Shown here one piece after another: positions 7,530 to 14,546 of a DNA stretch of 20,660 bases. The stretch spans positions 1 to 20,660 of the forward strand of contig CAYMWP010000084.1 in the NCBI GenBank assembly GCA_964393895.1. Direction: 5' to 3'. Each line of letters begins with the position of its first letter. Position 1 is the stretch's first letter. A program made the position numbers and the translations under genes. The notes beneath the pieces are model-generated. The model was not told the DNA's origin. It saw only the letters and a program-made list of their open reading frames with translations, and did no database searches. This DNA comes from B4-G1 sp964393895 (GTDB taxonomy: Bacteria > Chloroflexota > Anaerolineae > B4-G1).

Positions 7530-8026
7530 CACGCCGCCTCCTCTTCCTGGTTCAGGTACTGTTCTAACCGGCGACCGATGATGGCATAGCGAAAGTCGTG
7601 CCCTTGCAGCACTCGCGCCGCGCCGTACAGGCCGTAGCCGACCAGGACGACGCCGATCAGGATAAATATCCCCATGATGCAAAATGGAAAAAAAGCGGTC
7701 AGCATAGCCACCAACATACCGACGACGCCCTCGACTTCAGAAGCTCCCTCGGCAGCGACGACCCCGAGGGGCATCAGCAGGAACGTTCCAAAGAATGAAC
7801 AGAGGTAGCAAGCAAGGCCAAGAAAGCCGACCAGGACGAGACTGATCTGGTAGGTCATCACCTGCAGCGCCTGAAAAGCGACGAAACGCGACTTTTCTCG
7901 CTGCGTGGCCCATACGACGATGGCGCCGATGAGTCCCCAGAGGGGAAGAATGATACTGGCGTGAGCCAGCGCCGCCATGATGCGTTCGTCTTGTGTCGTC
8001 TCGGTGGGAATGTTTTTCTGTTCCAT
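7529..8026 (-). CDS. DUF4870-type small membrane protein
   Basis: 165 residues with three to four hydrophobic spans (about 24-42, 55-95 and 105-135). The N-terminal DERIMAALAHASIILP and the REKSRFVAFQALQVMTYQI segment (residues 44-62) match the DUF4870 family, as does the tail YAIIGRRLEQYL. This family of integral membrane proteins has no established function. The start ATG has GAGG five bases upstream. It begins 28 bases after the M20 hydrolase and its stop overlaps the psuG start, so it lies in the middle of a cotranscribed unit. Nothing in the sequence suggests transporter or enzyme motifs. Confidence 0.8.
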   Translation of the reverse strand: MEQKNIPTETTQDERIMAALAHASIILPLWGLIGAIVVWATQREKSRFVAFQALQVMTYQISLVLVGFLGLACYLCSFFGTFLLMPLGVVAAEGASEVEGVVGMLVAMLTAFFPFCIMGIFILIGVVLVGYGLYGAARVLQGHDFRYAIIGRRLEQYLNQEEEAA

Positions 8027-8054
8027 TGCGCCTCATTCCTGTCCTGGGGCGTAA

Positions 8055-9242
8055 TTACCCCAGCAACTCTATTGCCAACCGCGCGTACACCTCCGCGGCG
8101 GCGTAGACGTCGGATAGCCGCACGTGCTCGTCGGCGGTGTGAGCGTGACGAGGGTCGCCTGGGCCAAAGCCGATACTGGGAATGCCTGCCACGCCCGCCG
8201 TGTAGACCCCTTCGGTCGAAAAGTCCCAGCGCGTTATCTGAGGTCTGCGCTTCAACTGCGCCCGTACGGCGGCCACGGCGGCCGTCACCAAGGGATGATC
8301 CTCCGCCATCACCCAGGCCGGGTAGAATTCGCGGGCGCGGCACGGGTGGCCGGTGTAACTGACGGCCTGGTACTCTGTCACCTCCACCTCCGCCCGCACC
8401 CCCTCGCGGGCAATGACCCGCTGCACTTCGGCCAGGGCCCTGGTCTCGTTTTCCCCCAGCGTCAGACGACGATCAACGATCAGTTCGCAATGGTCGGGCA
8501 CAGCGTTGCGGCTGCCGGCGCTGGAAGTGATCTGGGTGACCGCCAGTGTGCCGGGGCCAAGGAAATCGTCGTCTCCCAACTGACCGGCCAAGAGTTCCAG
8601 GCCGAACACCAGGCGGGCGGCGGTATAGATGGCGTTGTCCCCTAGGTCGGGGCTGGCGGCGTGGGCCGAGCGTCCGTGAACGACGAGTTGCATCTCCAAC
8701 CGCCCTCGCTGTCCCCGGCAGATATTCAGATCGGTCGGCTCGCCCAGCACCACCCAGTCTGGACGTATTCCCTCCTCCTCGATCAGCACCCGCGACCCCA
8801 ATCCCTCGCACGGTTCCTCCTGCACCACGCAGGCCACGACGACGCTCCCCTTCAGGCTGACCCCGGCGTCGTGCAAGAGTTTGGCTCCATAGATCATTGC
8901 TGCCAGCCCGCTCTTCATATCACAAGCGCCCAGGCCGTAGAGCACGCCGCCCTCACTCTCGGCGCCGAAAGGCTCGCGGCTCCACGCCTCGGGATCGCTG
9001 ACCCGCACTGTATCCATGTGACCGTTGAGCATGAGCACGGGGCCGCGCCCCGGCCCGACCTGACCGACGACGTTGCCGACACGATCCACGCGCACCTCAC
9101 GGAGGCCCAGGCGCTCCATTTCCGCGACGATGCGCTGCGCCACGGCCCGCTCCTCGGTCGAAGGGCTGGGAATCTGTACCAGGTCGCGCAGAAAGGCTAC
9201 CAGGCCAGTTCGGTCTTGGGGGTCCAGTCTGAGTGTACTCAT
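8055..9242 (-). CDS. M20 family metallohydrolase, YgeY-like
   Basis: A 395-residue di-zinc M20 peptidase/deacylase fold. Visible residues: His75 and Asp77 in NGHMDTV, bridging Asp108 in GACDMKSG, Glu142-Glu143 in QEEPCEG, Glu168 in LGEPTD, and His368 in HAHTADEHV. The dimerisation lid lies around residues 175-295. ICRGQRGRLEM (174-184), FSTEGVYTAGVAGIPSIGFG (341-360) and the Gln-Glu-Glu motif fit the YgeY branch ('selenium metabolism-linked hydrolase') better than ArgE or DapE, but the substrate is not known. The ATG at 9242 has only a distant GAGAGG. It is the first gene of a unit with DUF4870 and psuG, with a good promoter 37 bases upstream. No other selenium or purine-catabolism genes are nearby. 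Confidence 0.85.
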   Translation of the reverse strand: MSTLRLDPQDRTGLVAFLRDLVQIPSPSTEERAVAQRIVAEMERLGLREVRVDRVGNVVGQVGPGRGPVLMLNGHMDTVRVSDPEAWSREPFGAESEGGVLYGLGACDMKSGLAAMIYGAKLLHDAGVSLKGSVVVACVVQEEPCEGLGSRVLIEEEGIRPDWVVLGEPTDLNICRGQRGRLEMQLVVHGRSAHAASPDLGDNAIYTAARLVFGLELLAGQLGDDDFLGPGTLAVTQITSSAGSRNAVPDHCELIVDRRLTLGENETRALAEVQRVIAREGVRAEVEVTEYQAVSYTGHPCRAREFYPAWVMAEDHPLVTAAVAAVRAQLKRRPQITRWDFSTEGVYTAGVAGIPSIGFGPGDPRHAHTADEHVRLSDVYAAAEVYARLAIELLG

Positions 9243-9278
9243 CGGTTGTTCTGTTTGGCGTTTCCTCTCGCGGGTTGA

Positions 9279-9307
9279 ATTTTATGCCGAAACAGGCCTT
9301 TCGTCAA
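9279..9307 (-). promoter_or_regulatory. promoter of the M20-DUF4870-psuG unit
   Basis: On the minus strand, TTGACG (9307-9302) is followed by a 17-base spacer and TAAAAT (9284-9279). Both hexamers are one mismatch from consensus with ideal spacing. Start of transcription near 9272 would give a leader of about 30 bases. Confidence 0.7.
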
Positions 9308-9334
9308 GCCACGCGCGGGCGGGGTGCGCGTAGC

Positions 9335-9478
9335 TGGTGATTACCCACAAGTATGCAGATGTCTGTTCGAGGTGATCGTTTTTTTCACCACAGAGGCACG
9401 GAGGAGACTGAGACAGGGTATTCTTGTGTTTTCTCTGTGCTCTCTGTGTCTCTGTGGTGAGATGTGGGCAATCACCAA
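9335..9478. mobile_element. small non-coding inverted-repeat element B (MITE-like)
   Basis: 144 bp with inverted ends GGTGATTACCCAC (9336-9348) and GTGGGCAATCACC (9464-9476), 12 of 13 matching. It is flanked by identical 9-bp direct repeats GCGCGTAGC at 9326-9334 and 9479-9487, a likely target duplication. An inner stem pairs CACCACAGAGGCACGGA with TCTGTGTCTCTGTGGTG imperfectly. It shares 39 identical bases from 9346 and 27 at the right end with element A; B has about 18 extra bases of CTCTGTG-type sequence. It sits between the divergent M20 and response-regulator promoters. Confidence 0.75.
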
Positions 9479-9489
9479 GCGCGTAGCGC

Positions 9490-9518
9490 TTGCCTTTTAG
9501 AGCCAAGTTGGCTACAAT
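9490..9518 (+). promoter_or_regulatory. promoter with palindromic spacer, upstream of the response regulator
   Basis: TTGCCT (9490-9495), 17 bases, TACAAT (9513-9518). The spacer contains a perfect 13-bp palindrome AGCCAA-G-TTGGCT (9501-9513) that touches the -10, which could be an operator. Start of transcription near 9525 leaves a leader of about 150 bases to the regulator's GTG. Confidence 0.6.
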
Positions 9519-9539
9519 GGGTAGGTGGGAGGACCAGAG

Positions 9540-9638
9540 ATGGGGCAAGTCGGCAACTTGTCAGTTGCGCCACGTGTTGACGTCTTTGTCGTCTTGGCGC
9601 TGAATCCGCCGTTGTCGAATTACTCGCCGCTTTATTGA
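9540..9638 (+). CDS. possible 32-codon leader ORF
   Basis: ATG at 9540 is preceded by GGAGGA (9528-9533) with an ideal 6-base spacing. The frame runs 32 codons to TGA at 9636-9638. The peptide begins MGQVGNLSVAPRV, has a short hydrophobic stretch VFVVLAL and ends SNYSPLY. It lies wholly inside the leader of the response regulator, 35 bases before that gene's GTG. It does not look like a classical amino-acid attenuator (no run of one residue). Overlapping hairpins sit in its first codons. It may be a translated leader, a small protein or chance; the good ribosome site is the main support. Confidence 0.3.
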   Translation: MGQVGNLSVAPRVDVFVVLALNPPLSNYSPLY

Positions 9639-9673
9639 CGAGATACACCAAATGGCTAAACCCGGAGGAACGA

Positions 9674-10363
9674 GTGGCAGCAGGGGAAACTATCCTGGTC
9701 GTTGACGACGAGGCCAACATCATTGAGCTGGCGCAGATGTACCTGGAGCAGGGTGGGTTCCGCGTGCAATCGGCCAGGGACGGGGCCGCCGCCCTGGAGT
9801 TGATCGCCCGCCAACCGCCGGCGCTGATGGTGCTCGACCTGATGCTGCCTGAGGTGGACGGCTGGGAGGTGTGCCGTCGCGTGCGAGCCGGCAAGGTCGC
9901 GCCCGACCTGCCCATCGTCGTGCTCACCGCCCGCGACGACGACGTGGACAAGATCGTGGGGCTAGAGCTGGGGGCCGACGATTACGTGACCAAGCCCTTC
10001 AATCCTCGCGAGTTGGTCGCCCGCGTCAAGGCCATTCTGCGCCGCTCCGCCCGCGCCGTCCGGCCCGAGGCTCCTCTCCACGTGGGCGACGTCACCGTGG
10101 ACCCGGCCCGCCACGAGGTGACGATCGGAGGGCAGCCGGTCGAGCTGCGCCCCAAAGAGTTCGATCTGCTCCTGACGCTGGCCGAGCATCGCGGGCTGGT
10201 CCTCAGCCGCGAGCAATTGCTCAACCTGGTGTGGGGCTATGATTTCTACGGCGAGACCCGCACCGTGGACGTCCACGTCGCCAACCTGCGCAAGCGGCTG
10301 GCCGGCTCCAGCGTCGAGATCGAGACGGTGCTGGGGGTGGGATACAAGCTGATGTGTCCGTGA
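9674..10363 (+). CDS. OmpR/PhoB-type response regulator
   Basis: About 229 residues. The receiver domain (5-120) has the acidic pair Asp11-Asp12, the phosphorylation site Asp55 in VLDLMLP, Thr85 in VLTARDD and Lys107 in YVTKPFNP. The C-terminal winged helix includes LRPKEFDLLLTLAEH, RTVDVHVANLRKRL (the DNA-recognition helix) and TVLGVGYKL. It is a transcription factor controlled by phosphorylation from a sensor kinase. GTG at 9674 is chosen because GGAGG (9664-9668) lies 5 bases before it and it begins just before the first beta strand; an in-frame TTG at 9635 lacks a ribosome site. No kinase gene is adjacent; the only kinase in the window is 4 kb away on the other strand. Confidence 0.93.
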   Translation: MAAGETILVVDDEANIIELAQMYLEQGGFRVQSARDGAAALELIARQPPALMVLDLMLPEVDGWEVCRRVRAGKVAPDLPIVVLTARDDDVDKIVGLELGADDYVTKPFNPRELVARVKAILRRSARAVRPEAPLHVGDVTVDPARHEVTIGGQPVELRPKEFDLLLTLAEHRGLVLSREQLLNLVWGYDFYGETRTVDVHVANLRKRLAGSSVEIETVLGVGYKLMCP

Positions 10364-10438
10364 TGTGTACGCAGTCGTATGTTCCGTTCCCTGGTAGTGC
10401 CCCCCTTGAGTGTTGGTTAACCGTGGAGGCAACAATCT

Positions 10439-10472
10439 GAATCGCCAAGACGCGAAGGACGCGAAGAAGGCA
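10439..10472. repeat. short 'cgccaagacgcgaagg' intergenic repeat
   Basis: Two tandem GACGCGAAG units (10449-10457 and 10458-10466) follow ATCGCCAA. The type is common as half of a palindromic intergenic repeat; the opposite arm is missing here. The 212-base gap between the regulator and the tRNA otherwise holds only a loose stem AGGTGAG/CTCACCT (about 10496-10532) and the tRNA promoter. Confidence 0.4.
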
Positions 10473-10539
10473 CAACTACATGACATCGTGCAGGTAGGTG
10501 AGGAACAGGACCCTCGTCGAGAACGCTCACCTGAACAAG

Positions 10540-10567
10540 TTGACAAGTGGGACGGGGAGGGTATAAT
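10540..10567 (+). promoter_or_regulatory. consensus promoter of tRNA-Leu
   Basis: Perfect TTGACA (10540-10545), a 16-base spacer and perfect TATAAT (10562-10567). The -10 ends only 8 bases before the mature tRNA 5' end, so transcription should begin at or one to three bases before the tRNA. Confidence 0.85.
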
Positions 10568-10575
10568 AATTTCGA

Positions 10576-10658
10576 GCCCCAGTGGCGGAATAGGCATACG
10601 CGGCAGGTTGAGGGCCTGTGCCTTTTTAGGCGTGCTGGTTCGAATCCAGTCTGGGGCA
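10576..10658 (+). tRNA. tRNA-Leu (anticodon GAG)
   Basis: A class II tRNA, 83 bases without encoded CCA. Acceptor arms GCCCCAG (10576-10582) and CTGGGGC (10651-10657) pair fully, with discriminator A at 10658. The D arm starts GCGGAA. The anticodon stem GCAGG/CCTGT encloses the loop TTGAGGG with anticodon GAG at 10610-10612, reading CUC and CUU. The long variable arm GCC-TTTTTA-GGC and the T loop TTCGAAT confirm a leucine tRNA. It has its own promoter and terminator. Confidence 0.97.
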
Positions 10659-10661
10659 TAG

Positions 10662-10686
10662 GGGGCAGGACATCCTGCCCCTTTTT
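10662..10686 (+). terminator. intrinsic terminator after tRNA-Leu
   Basis: Stem GGGGCAGG (10662-10669) and CCTGCCCC (10674-10681) with an ACAT loop, followed by TTTTT (10682-10686). It starts four bases after the tRNA. The following gap 10687-10848 shows no other structure. Confidence 0.92.
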
Positions 10687-10848
10687 GCAATGGCGCCGTT
10701 CTCAGCCGCCCGGCCTGGGTCGTCCAACCCAGCCTTCGAGGACGCGCGAGATGACATTCCGTCTGGATGAACCCAGGCTCTATTCCCCATCTCAGATCAC
10801 CCCATCTAACGTCTCTCCATCTCCAATCTTTCCCCCTCCCCCAACCTG

Positions 10849-10857
10849 TGGTAGAAT
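10849..10857 (+). promoter_or_regulatory. extended -10 promoter of the membrane protein gene
   Basis: TG-G-TAGAAT: an extended -10 (TG at 10849-10850, hexamer 10852-10857). No convincing -35 is visible. Transcription would start about 10863-10867, directly at the ATG of 10867. Confidence 0.55.
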
Positions 10858-10866
10858 ATGCGGGCT

Positions 10867-11913
10867 ATGAACGCGACGACACAAAAAGAACCCCCGCGCC
10901 CGCTGGGAGTGATCGGTTGCCTGATGGCCGGTTTCGACTTGGTCAGCCGCCGGCTGGGGCTGATCGCGCTGCCGGTGCTGCTCGACATGTTCCTGTGGAT
11001 GGGGCCGCGCCTTTCGGTGGCCCCGCTCTTGAGGGGATTTGTCGCCTTTTTGCGGACGCGGCCCGCTCCCGATTCGGCGACGGCGCGCCAGCTGGCGGAG
11101 GCGACCGGGTACCTGGAACAGATCAGCGAGCACGTTAACCTGCTGGCGCTCCTCAGCCGGCTGCCGCTGCTCAACGTGCCGAGCCTGCTGGCCTGGCGTA
11201 TGCCCACCTCCCCCTTGGGAGAACCGCGTGAGATTTTGATCACCGGCCTGCTATCGCTCGTGGGTTGGGGAATCCTGTTGATCCCTGTTGGCCTGGTGTT
11301 GGGTTTCCTGTACCTGAACGGCCTGGCCCGCCACGTTCGTGACGTGCGCTCCTCAGATAAACGAGAGCCGGCTCCAGACAAGGCCCAAGTAGAGAGGAGT
11401 GGGCTGTGGAAATTCGTCCGTGTGCTCCTCTTTGCCGCCGGTCTGCTGGCGGCCGGGGCGATGATCACGCCCCCCTGGTTATTGCTGGTCGGCCTGGTCG
11501 AGGCGCTGACCCCGGGATTAGGCTTTTGGCTCTTGATATTCAGCCTGGGGCTGGCCGCCTACCTGGGTATGCACCTGCTGTTCGTCATCCCCGGCGTGAT
11601 GGTGGGCGGGCGCGGGCTGTGGCGGGCCACCTGGGAGAGCATCGGGCTGATGCACACCCAGCTTTTTTCCGTGATGGGGCTGCTCGTGCTCACGGCGGTG
11701 ATCTATGGCGGATTGAGCTACGTCTGGCTGCTTCCTCCCACCGATTCTTGGACACTGCTGGTCGGCATCGTGGGCAACGGCTGCATCGCCACGGGACTGA
11801 CGGCAGCGGGGTTCGTATTTTACCGGGAGCGGATCGGGCAATTTACGGCGGCGATTGAGACTGCGGCAAAGAGTGGAGTAAAGGATGGCCAAGAAGAAAG
11901 ACCAAACAGTTAA
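10867..11913 (+). CDS. multi-span membrane protein of unknown function
   Basis: About 348 residues, not a family I can name. It starts PRPLGVIGCLMAGFDLVSRR, then has hydrophobic spans near residues 30-45, 125-150, 185-215, 220-250, 270-295 and 300-320. Between the first and second spans is a roughly 70-residue soluble stretch rich in Leu and Arg. A short charged linker lies near 160-185. The arrangement (two halves, each with Gly-rich spans and an amphipathic WRATWESIGL segment) is like bacterial proteins that remodel or sit in the membrane, but no catalytic motif is seen. ATG 10867 is favoured because the extended -10 ends at 10857, so an ATG at 10858 would precede the transcript. There is no ribosome site, so translation is probably leaderless. 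The end overlaps gyrB by 29 bases. Confidence 0.75.
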   Translation: MNATTQKEPPRPLGVIGCLMAGFDLVSRRLGLIALPVLLDMFLWMGPRLSVAPLLRGFVAFLRTRPAPDSATARQLAEATGYLEQISEHVNLLALLSRLPLLNVPSLLAWRMPTSPLGEPREILITGLLSLVGWGILLIPVGLVLGFLYLNGLARHVRDVRSSDKREPAPDKAQVERSGLWKFVRVLLFAAGLLAAGAMITPPWLLLVGLVEALTPGLGFWLLIFSLGLAAYLGMHLLFVIPGVMVGGRGLWRATWESIGLMHTQLFSVMGLLVLTAVIYGGLSYVWLLPPTDSWTLLVGIVGNGCIATGLTAAGFVFYRERIGQFTAAIETAAKSGVKDGQEERPNS

Positions 11914-13822
11914 TGGAGTCGAGCAATACGGCGCAGCGGACGTCCAGGTCTTGGAGGGACTGGAAGCGGTCCGCCGCCGGCCGGGGATGTACGTCGGTGG
12001 CACGGACATCAAGGCGCTGCACCACCTGGTCTACGAGGTGGTGGATAACGCCGTAGACGAGGCGCTGGCCGGCTCTTGCGATAGGATCGAGATCACCATC
12101 CACCCCGATTCCAGCGTGACGGTGACGGACAACGGGCGCGGCATCCCCACCGCCCCGCATCCCGAGAAAAAGATCTCGACCCTGGAGCTGGTCATGACGG
12201 TGCTCCACTCTGGGGCCAAGTTCGGCGGCGGCGGCTACAAGGTCTCCGGCGGGCTGCACGGCGTGGGCGTGTCGGCGGTCAACGCTCTCTCCGAGTGGAT
12301 GGAGGTTGTGGTGAATGATCCCCGCGACGGCCGGCAGCACTTTCAGAGATACGAGCGAGGCGTACCGGTCGCGCCGGTGAAGGACGTGTGTAAAGCACAG
12401 GGGCAGGGTACTTGCGTTACCTTTCGCTTTGATCCCACCATCTTTGAGGAAGTGGACTTTCGCTTCAATACGCTGGCACAGCGCATGCGGGAGATGGCGT
12501 TCGTCACCCGGGGCGTCACCATCAAGCTGGTGGACGAGCGAGAGCAGCCTTTCCCCCAGCAGATGACGTTTTACTTTGAGGGCGGCATCGAATCCTTTGT
12601 GCGTTACCTCAACCGCAACCGGGATACTCTCCACGACGTGGTGTACGCCGAGCAACAGTTAAACGGCCTGGGGCTCGAGGTGGCGCTCCAGTATTCCGAC
12701 GCTTACGCCGAGTCCACCTACTCTTTCGCCAATACCATCCACACCGTTGACGGCGGCACGCACCTAACCGGCTTGCGCTCCGGGCTGACGCGCACCATCA
12801 ACGACTATGCCCGCAAGGCCAACTTGCTCAAAGAAAAAGACCCCAACTTTTCCGGCGACGACGTGCGCGAGGGCCTGACCGCCATCGTCAGCATCAAGCA
12901 CCCCGACCCCCAGTTCGAAAGCCAAACCAAGGTCAAACTGATGAACGCCGAGGTCAAGGCGGCGGTAGAGTCGGTGGTGGCGACGGCGCTCTCCGAGTTC
13001 CTGGAGCAGGATTCGCGGGCGGCGCGGCGCATCGTTGATAAATGCCTCACCTCCTCCCGCGCGCGGGCGGCGGCGCGCAAGGCACGCGACCTGGTAATCC
13101 GCAAGAGCGCGCTGGAAAGCCTGACCCTGCCCGGCAAACTGGCCGATTGCTCCGAACGGGATTCGAACAAGACCGAGTTATTCGTCGTGGAGGGCGATTC
13201 GGCCGGCGGCTCGGCCAAACAAGGCCGCGACCGGCACTTTCAGGCCATCCTACCGCTGCGAGGCAAGATACTCAACACCGAGCGGGCGCGGCTGAACAAG
13301 ATCCTGAACAACAAGGAGGTGCAGGCGCTCATCTCAGCCCTGGGCGTCGGCATCGGCGACCAGTTCGACCTGGAGAACCTGCGCTACAATCGCGTGGTGC
13401 TCCTGATGGATGCCGACGTGGACGGCGCTCACATCCGCACCCTCCTGCTTACCTTTTTCTTCCGCTATATGCAACCTCTCATCGAGGAGGGGCACCTCTT
13501 CATCGCGCAGCCGCCCCTGTACCGCATCAGCGCTGGCAAACAGGCGCGCTACGTCTACACCGAGGCGGAAAGGGAAGAGGCGCTAAAAGAACTGGGGGGC
13601 AAAAAGGTCTCCCTCCAGCGGTACAAGGGCCTGGGCGAGATGAACCCGGCCCAGCTCTGGGAGACGACGATGAACCCGGAGCAGCGCACACTCCTACAGG
13701 TGACCGTCGAGGACGCAGCGGCGGCCGACCGCACCTTTGACATGTTGATGGGCGCCAACGTCCCGCCCCGGCGCAAATTCATACAGACCCACGCCAAAGA
13801 GGTGCGCAACCTGGACGTGTGA
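11885..13822 (+). CDS. gyrB: DNA gyrase subunit B
   Basis: A 645-residue type II topoisomerase ATPase subunit; with GyrA it introduces negative supercoils. The GHKL ATPase domain has Glu51 and Asn55 in YEVVDNAVDEALAG, TDNGRGIP (81-88) and GGLHGVG (122-128). The transducer has the catalytic-site QTKVKL (347-352). The TOPRIM domain has EGDSAGG (436-442) and MDADVDGAHIRTLL (508-521), which bind magnesium. The C-terminal domain has QRYKGLGEMNP and ends HAKEVRNLDV. The length is typical of GyrB without the enterobacterial insert. The ATG is preceded by GGAG and lies inside the end of the upstream membrane gene, so the two are cotranscribed and coupled. ParE is the alternative, but the EGDSAGGSAKQGRDR and YKGLGEMNP forms favour GyrB. 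Confidence 0.96.
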   Translation: MAKKKDQTVNGVEQYGAADVQVLEGLEAVRRRPGMYVGGTDIKALHHLVYEVVDNAVDEALAGSCDRIEITIHPDSSVTVTDNGRGIPTAPHPEKKISTLELVMTVLHSGAKFGGGGYKVSGGLHGVGVSAVNALSEWMEVVVNDPRDGRQHFQRYERGVPVAPVKDVCKAQGQGTCVTFRFDPTIFEEVDFRFNTLAQRMREMAFVTRGVTIKLVDEREQPFPQQMTFYFEGGIESFVRYLNRNRDTLHDVVYAEQQLNGLGLEVALQYSDAYAESTYSFANTIHTVDGGTHLTGLRSGLTRTINDYARKANLLKEKDPNFSGDDVREGLTAIVSIKHPDPQFESQTKVKLMNAEVKAAVESVVATALSEFLEQDSRAARRIVDKCLTSSRARAAARKARDLVIRKSALESLTLPGKLADCSERDSNKTELFVVEGDSAGGSAKQGRDRHFQAILPLRGKILNTERARLNKILNNKEVQALISALGVGIGDQFDLENLRYNRVVLLMDADVDGAHIRTLLLTFFFRYMQPLIEEGHLFIAQPPLYRISAGKQARYVYTEAEREEALKELGGKKVSLQRYKGLGEMNPAQLWETTMNPEQRTLLQVTVEDAAAADRTFDMLMGANVPPRRKFIQTHAKEVRNLDV

Positions 13823-13870
13823 GGGCGTTTTCAGCGTCAGGATAAAAGTCGCACACACCCACTCGCACAG

Positions 13871-14524
13871 ATGGTAGTCGAGAGATACTCGGAAAAACTG
13901 AGCGCCTCTGTAGTGGGGGGCATAGCCGTTCTCACAGTTCTCGTCATAACAGTTGCCTGCTCCTCCGCACCACAAGACGCGCCCGAAACAGCAGGGATGA
14001 CCCCCACGCCGGCCGATGTTCGGGCTGGAACACTGCAACGGACGCCCTATCCATACACCACACCGCTTCCACCGGCCGTCCCCACGGTTCTGGATGGCAT
14101 CTACGTCAAGTTTGACCCCCGGCCAGGCGAGCGCGCCCCGTGTCGGCGCTGTCCGCCTTACCCTCCCGAAGGCGGGATATGGCGCTTGAGCCTGGACGAG
14201 GGCGTCTTTCGGGTGTATCACGACGGCACTGGGTGGGCCACTCTGGGATCGTTCACCGTGCAGGGGGATCGGATCGAGTTTTTCAATGACCCGCACTGTA
14301 TCTGGGACGTTGGAATCTACACGTGGAAGTTAGAGGGCGGCAGTCTGTCGCTAGAAGCCGTAACGGACGGTTGTGGGTTTGATTTGAGACGGCGGAACCT
14401 GACGACGTATCCGTGGGCGAGTTGCCGGCCACCCTCGACGGAAGCCGCCATAACCGGTCACTGGCCGGCTCCGAGCGGCTGCGACGGGGACTGGACCACT
14501 TTGGAAGAGCCAGACGGCGAGTAA
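13871..14524 (+). CDS. putative small lipoprotein, possibly lipocalin-like
   Basis: 217 residues. A hydrophobic segment (15-29) ends in ITVAC at Cys30 followed by SSAP, an imperfect lipobox suggesting a lipid-anchored exported protein. A Thr/Pro-rich linker (35-70) follows. The folded part (about 75-180) has alternating strands such as FRVYHDGTGWATLGSFTV, GDRIEFF, YTWKLEGGSLSLE and TDGCGFDLRR. This pattern resembles small beta-barrel proteins where a ligand-bearing calyx is built from such repeats, but I do not recognise a named family. Six or more cysteines outside the lipobox could form disulfides. No ribosome site is clear before the ATG, so the exact start is uncertain. It lies 48 bases after gyrB on the same strand and converges with the histidine kinase. 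Confidence 0.65.
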   Translation: MVVERYSEKLSASVVGGIAVLTVLVITVACSSAPQDAPETAGMTPTPADVRAGTLQRTPYPYTTPLPPAVPTVLDGIYVKFDPRPGERAPCRRCPPYPPEGGIWRLSLDEGVFRVYHDGTGWATLGSFTVQGDRIEFFNDPHCIWDVGIYTWKLEGGSLSLEAVTDGCGFDLRRRNLTTYPWASCRPPSTEAAITGHWPAPSGCDGDWTTLEEPDGE

Positions 14525-14546
14525 GAAACCCGCCCTACATTGGCGC

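Noticed and set aside
7530..7682. A 51-residue N-terminal extension of psuG
   Set aside because: It lies within the DUF4870 gene in another frame, is Arg-rich, and the ATG at 7529 has a good ribosome site and the normal family length.
13694..14296. A minus-strand frame of 200 codons across the gyrB end and the lipoprotein
   Set aside because: It overlaps gyrB coding and the better supported lipoprotein, and shows no recognisable motif or ribosome site.
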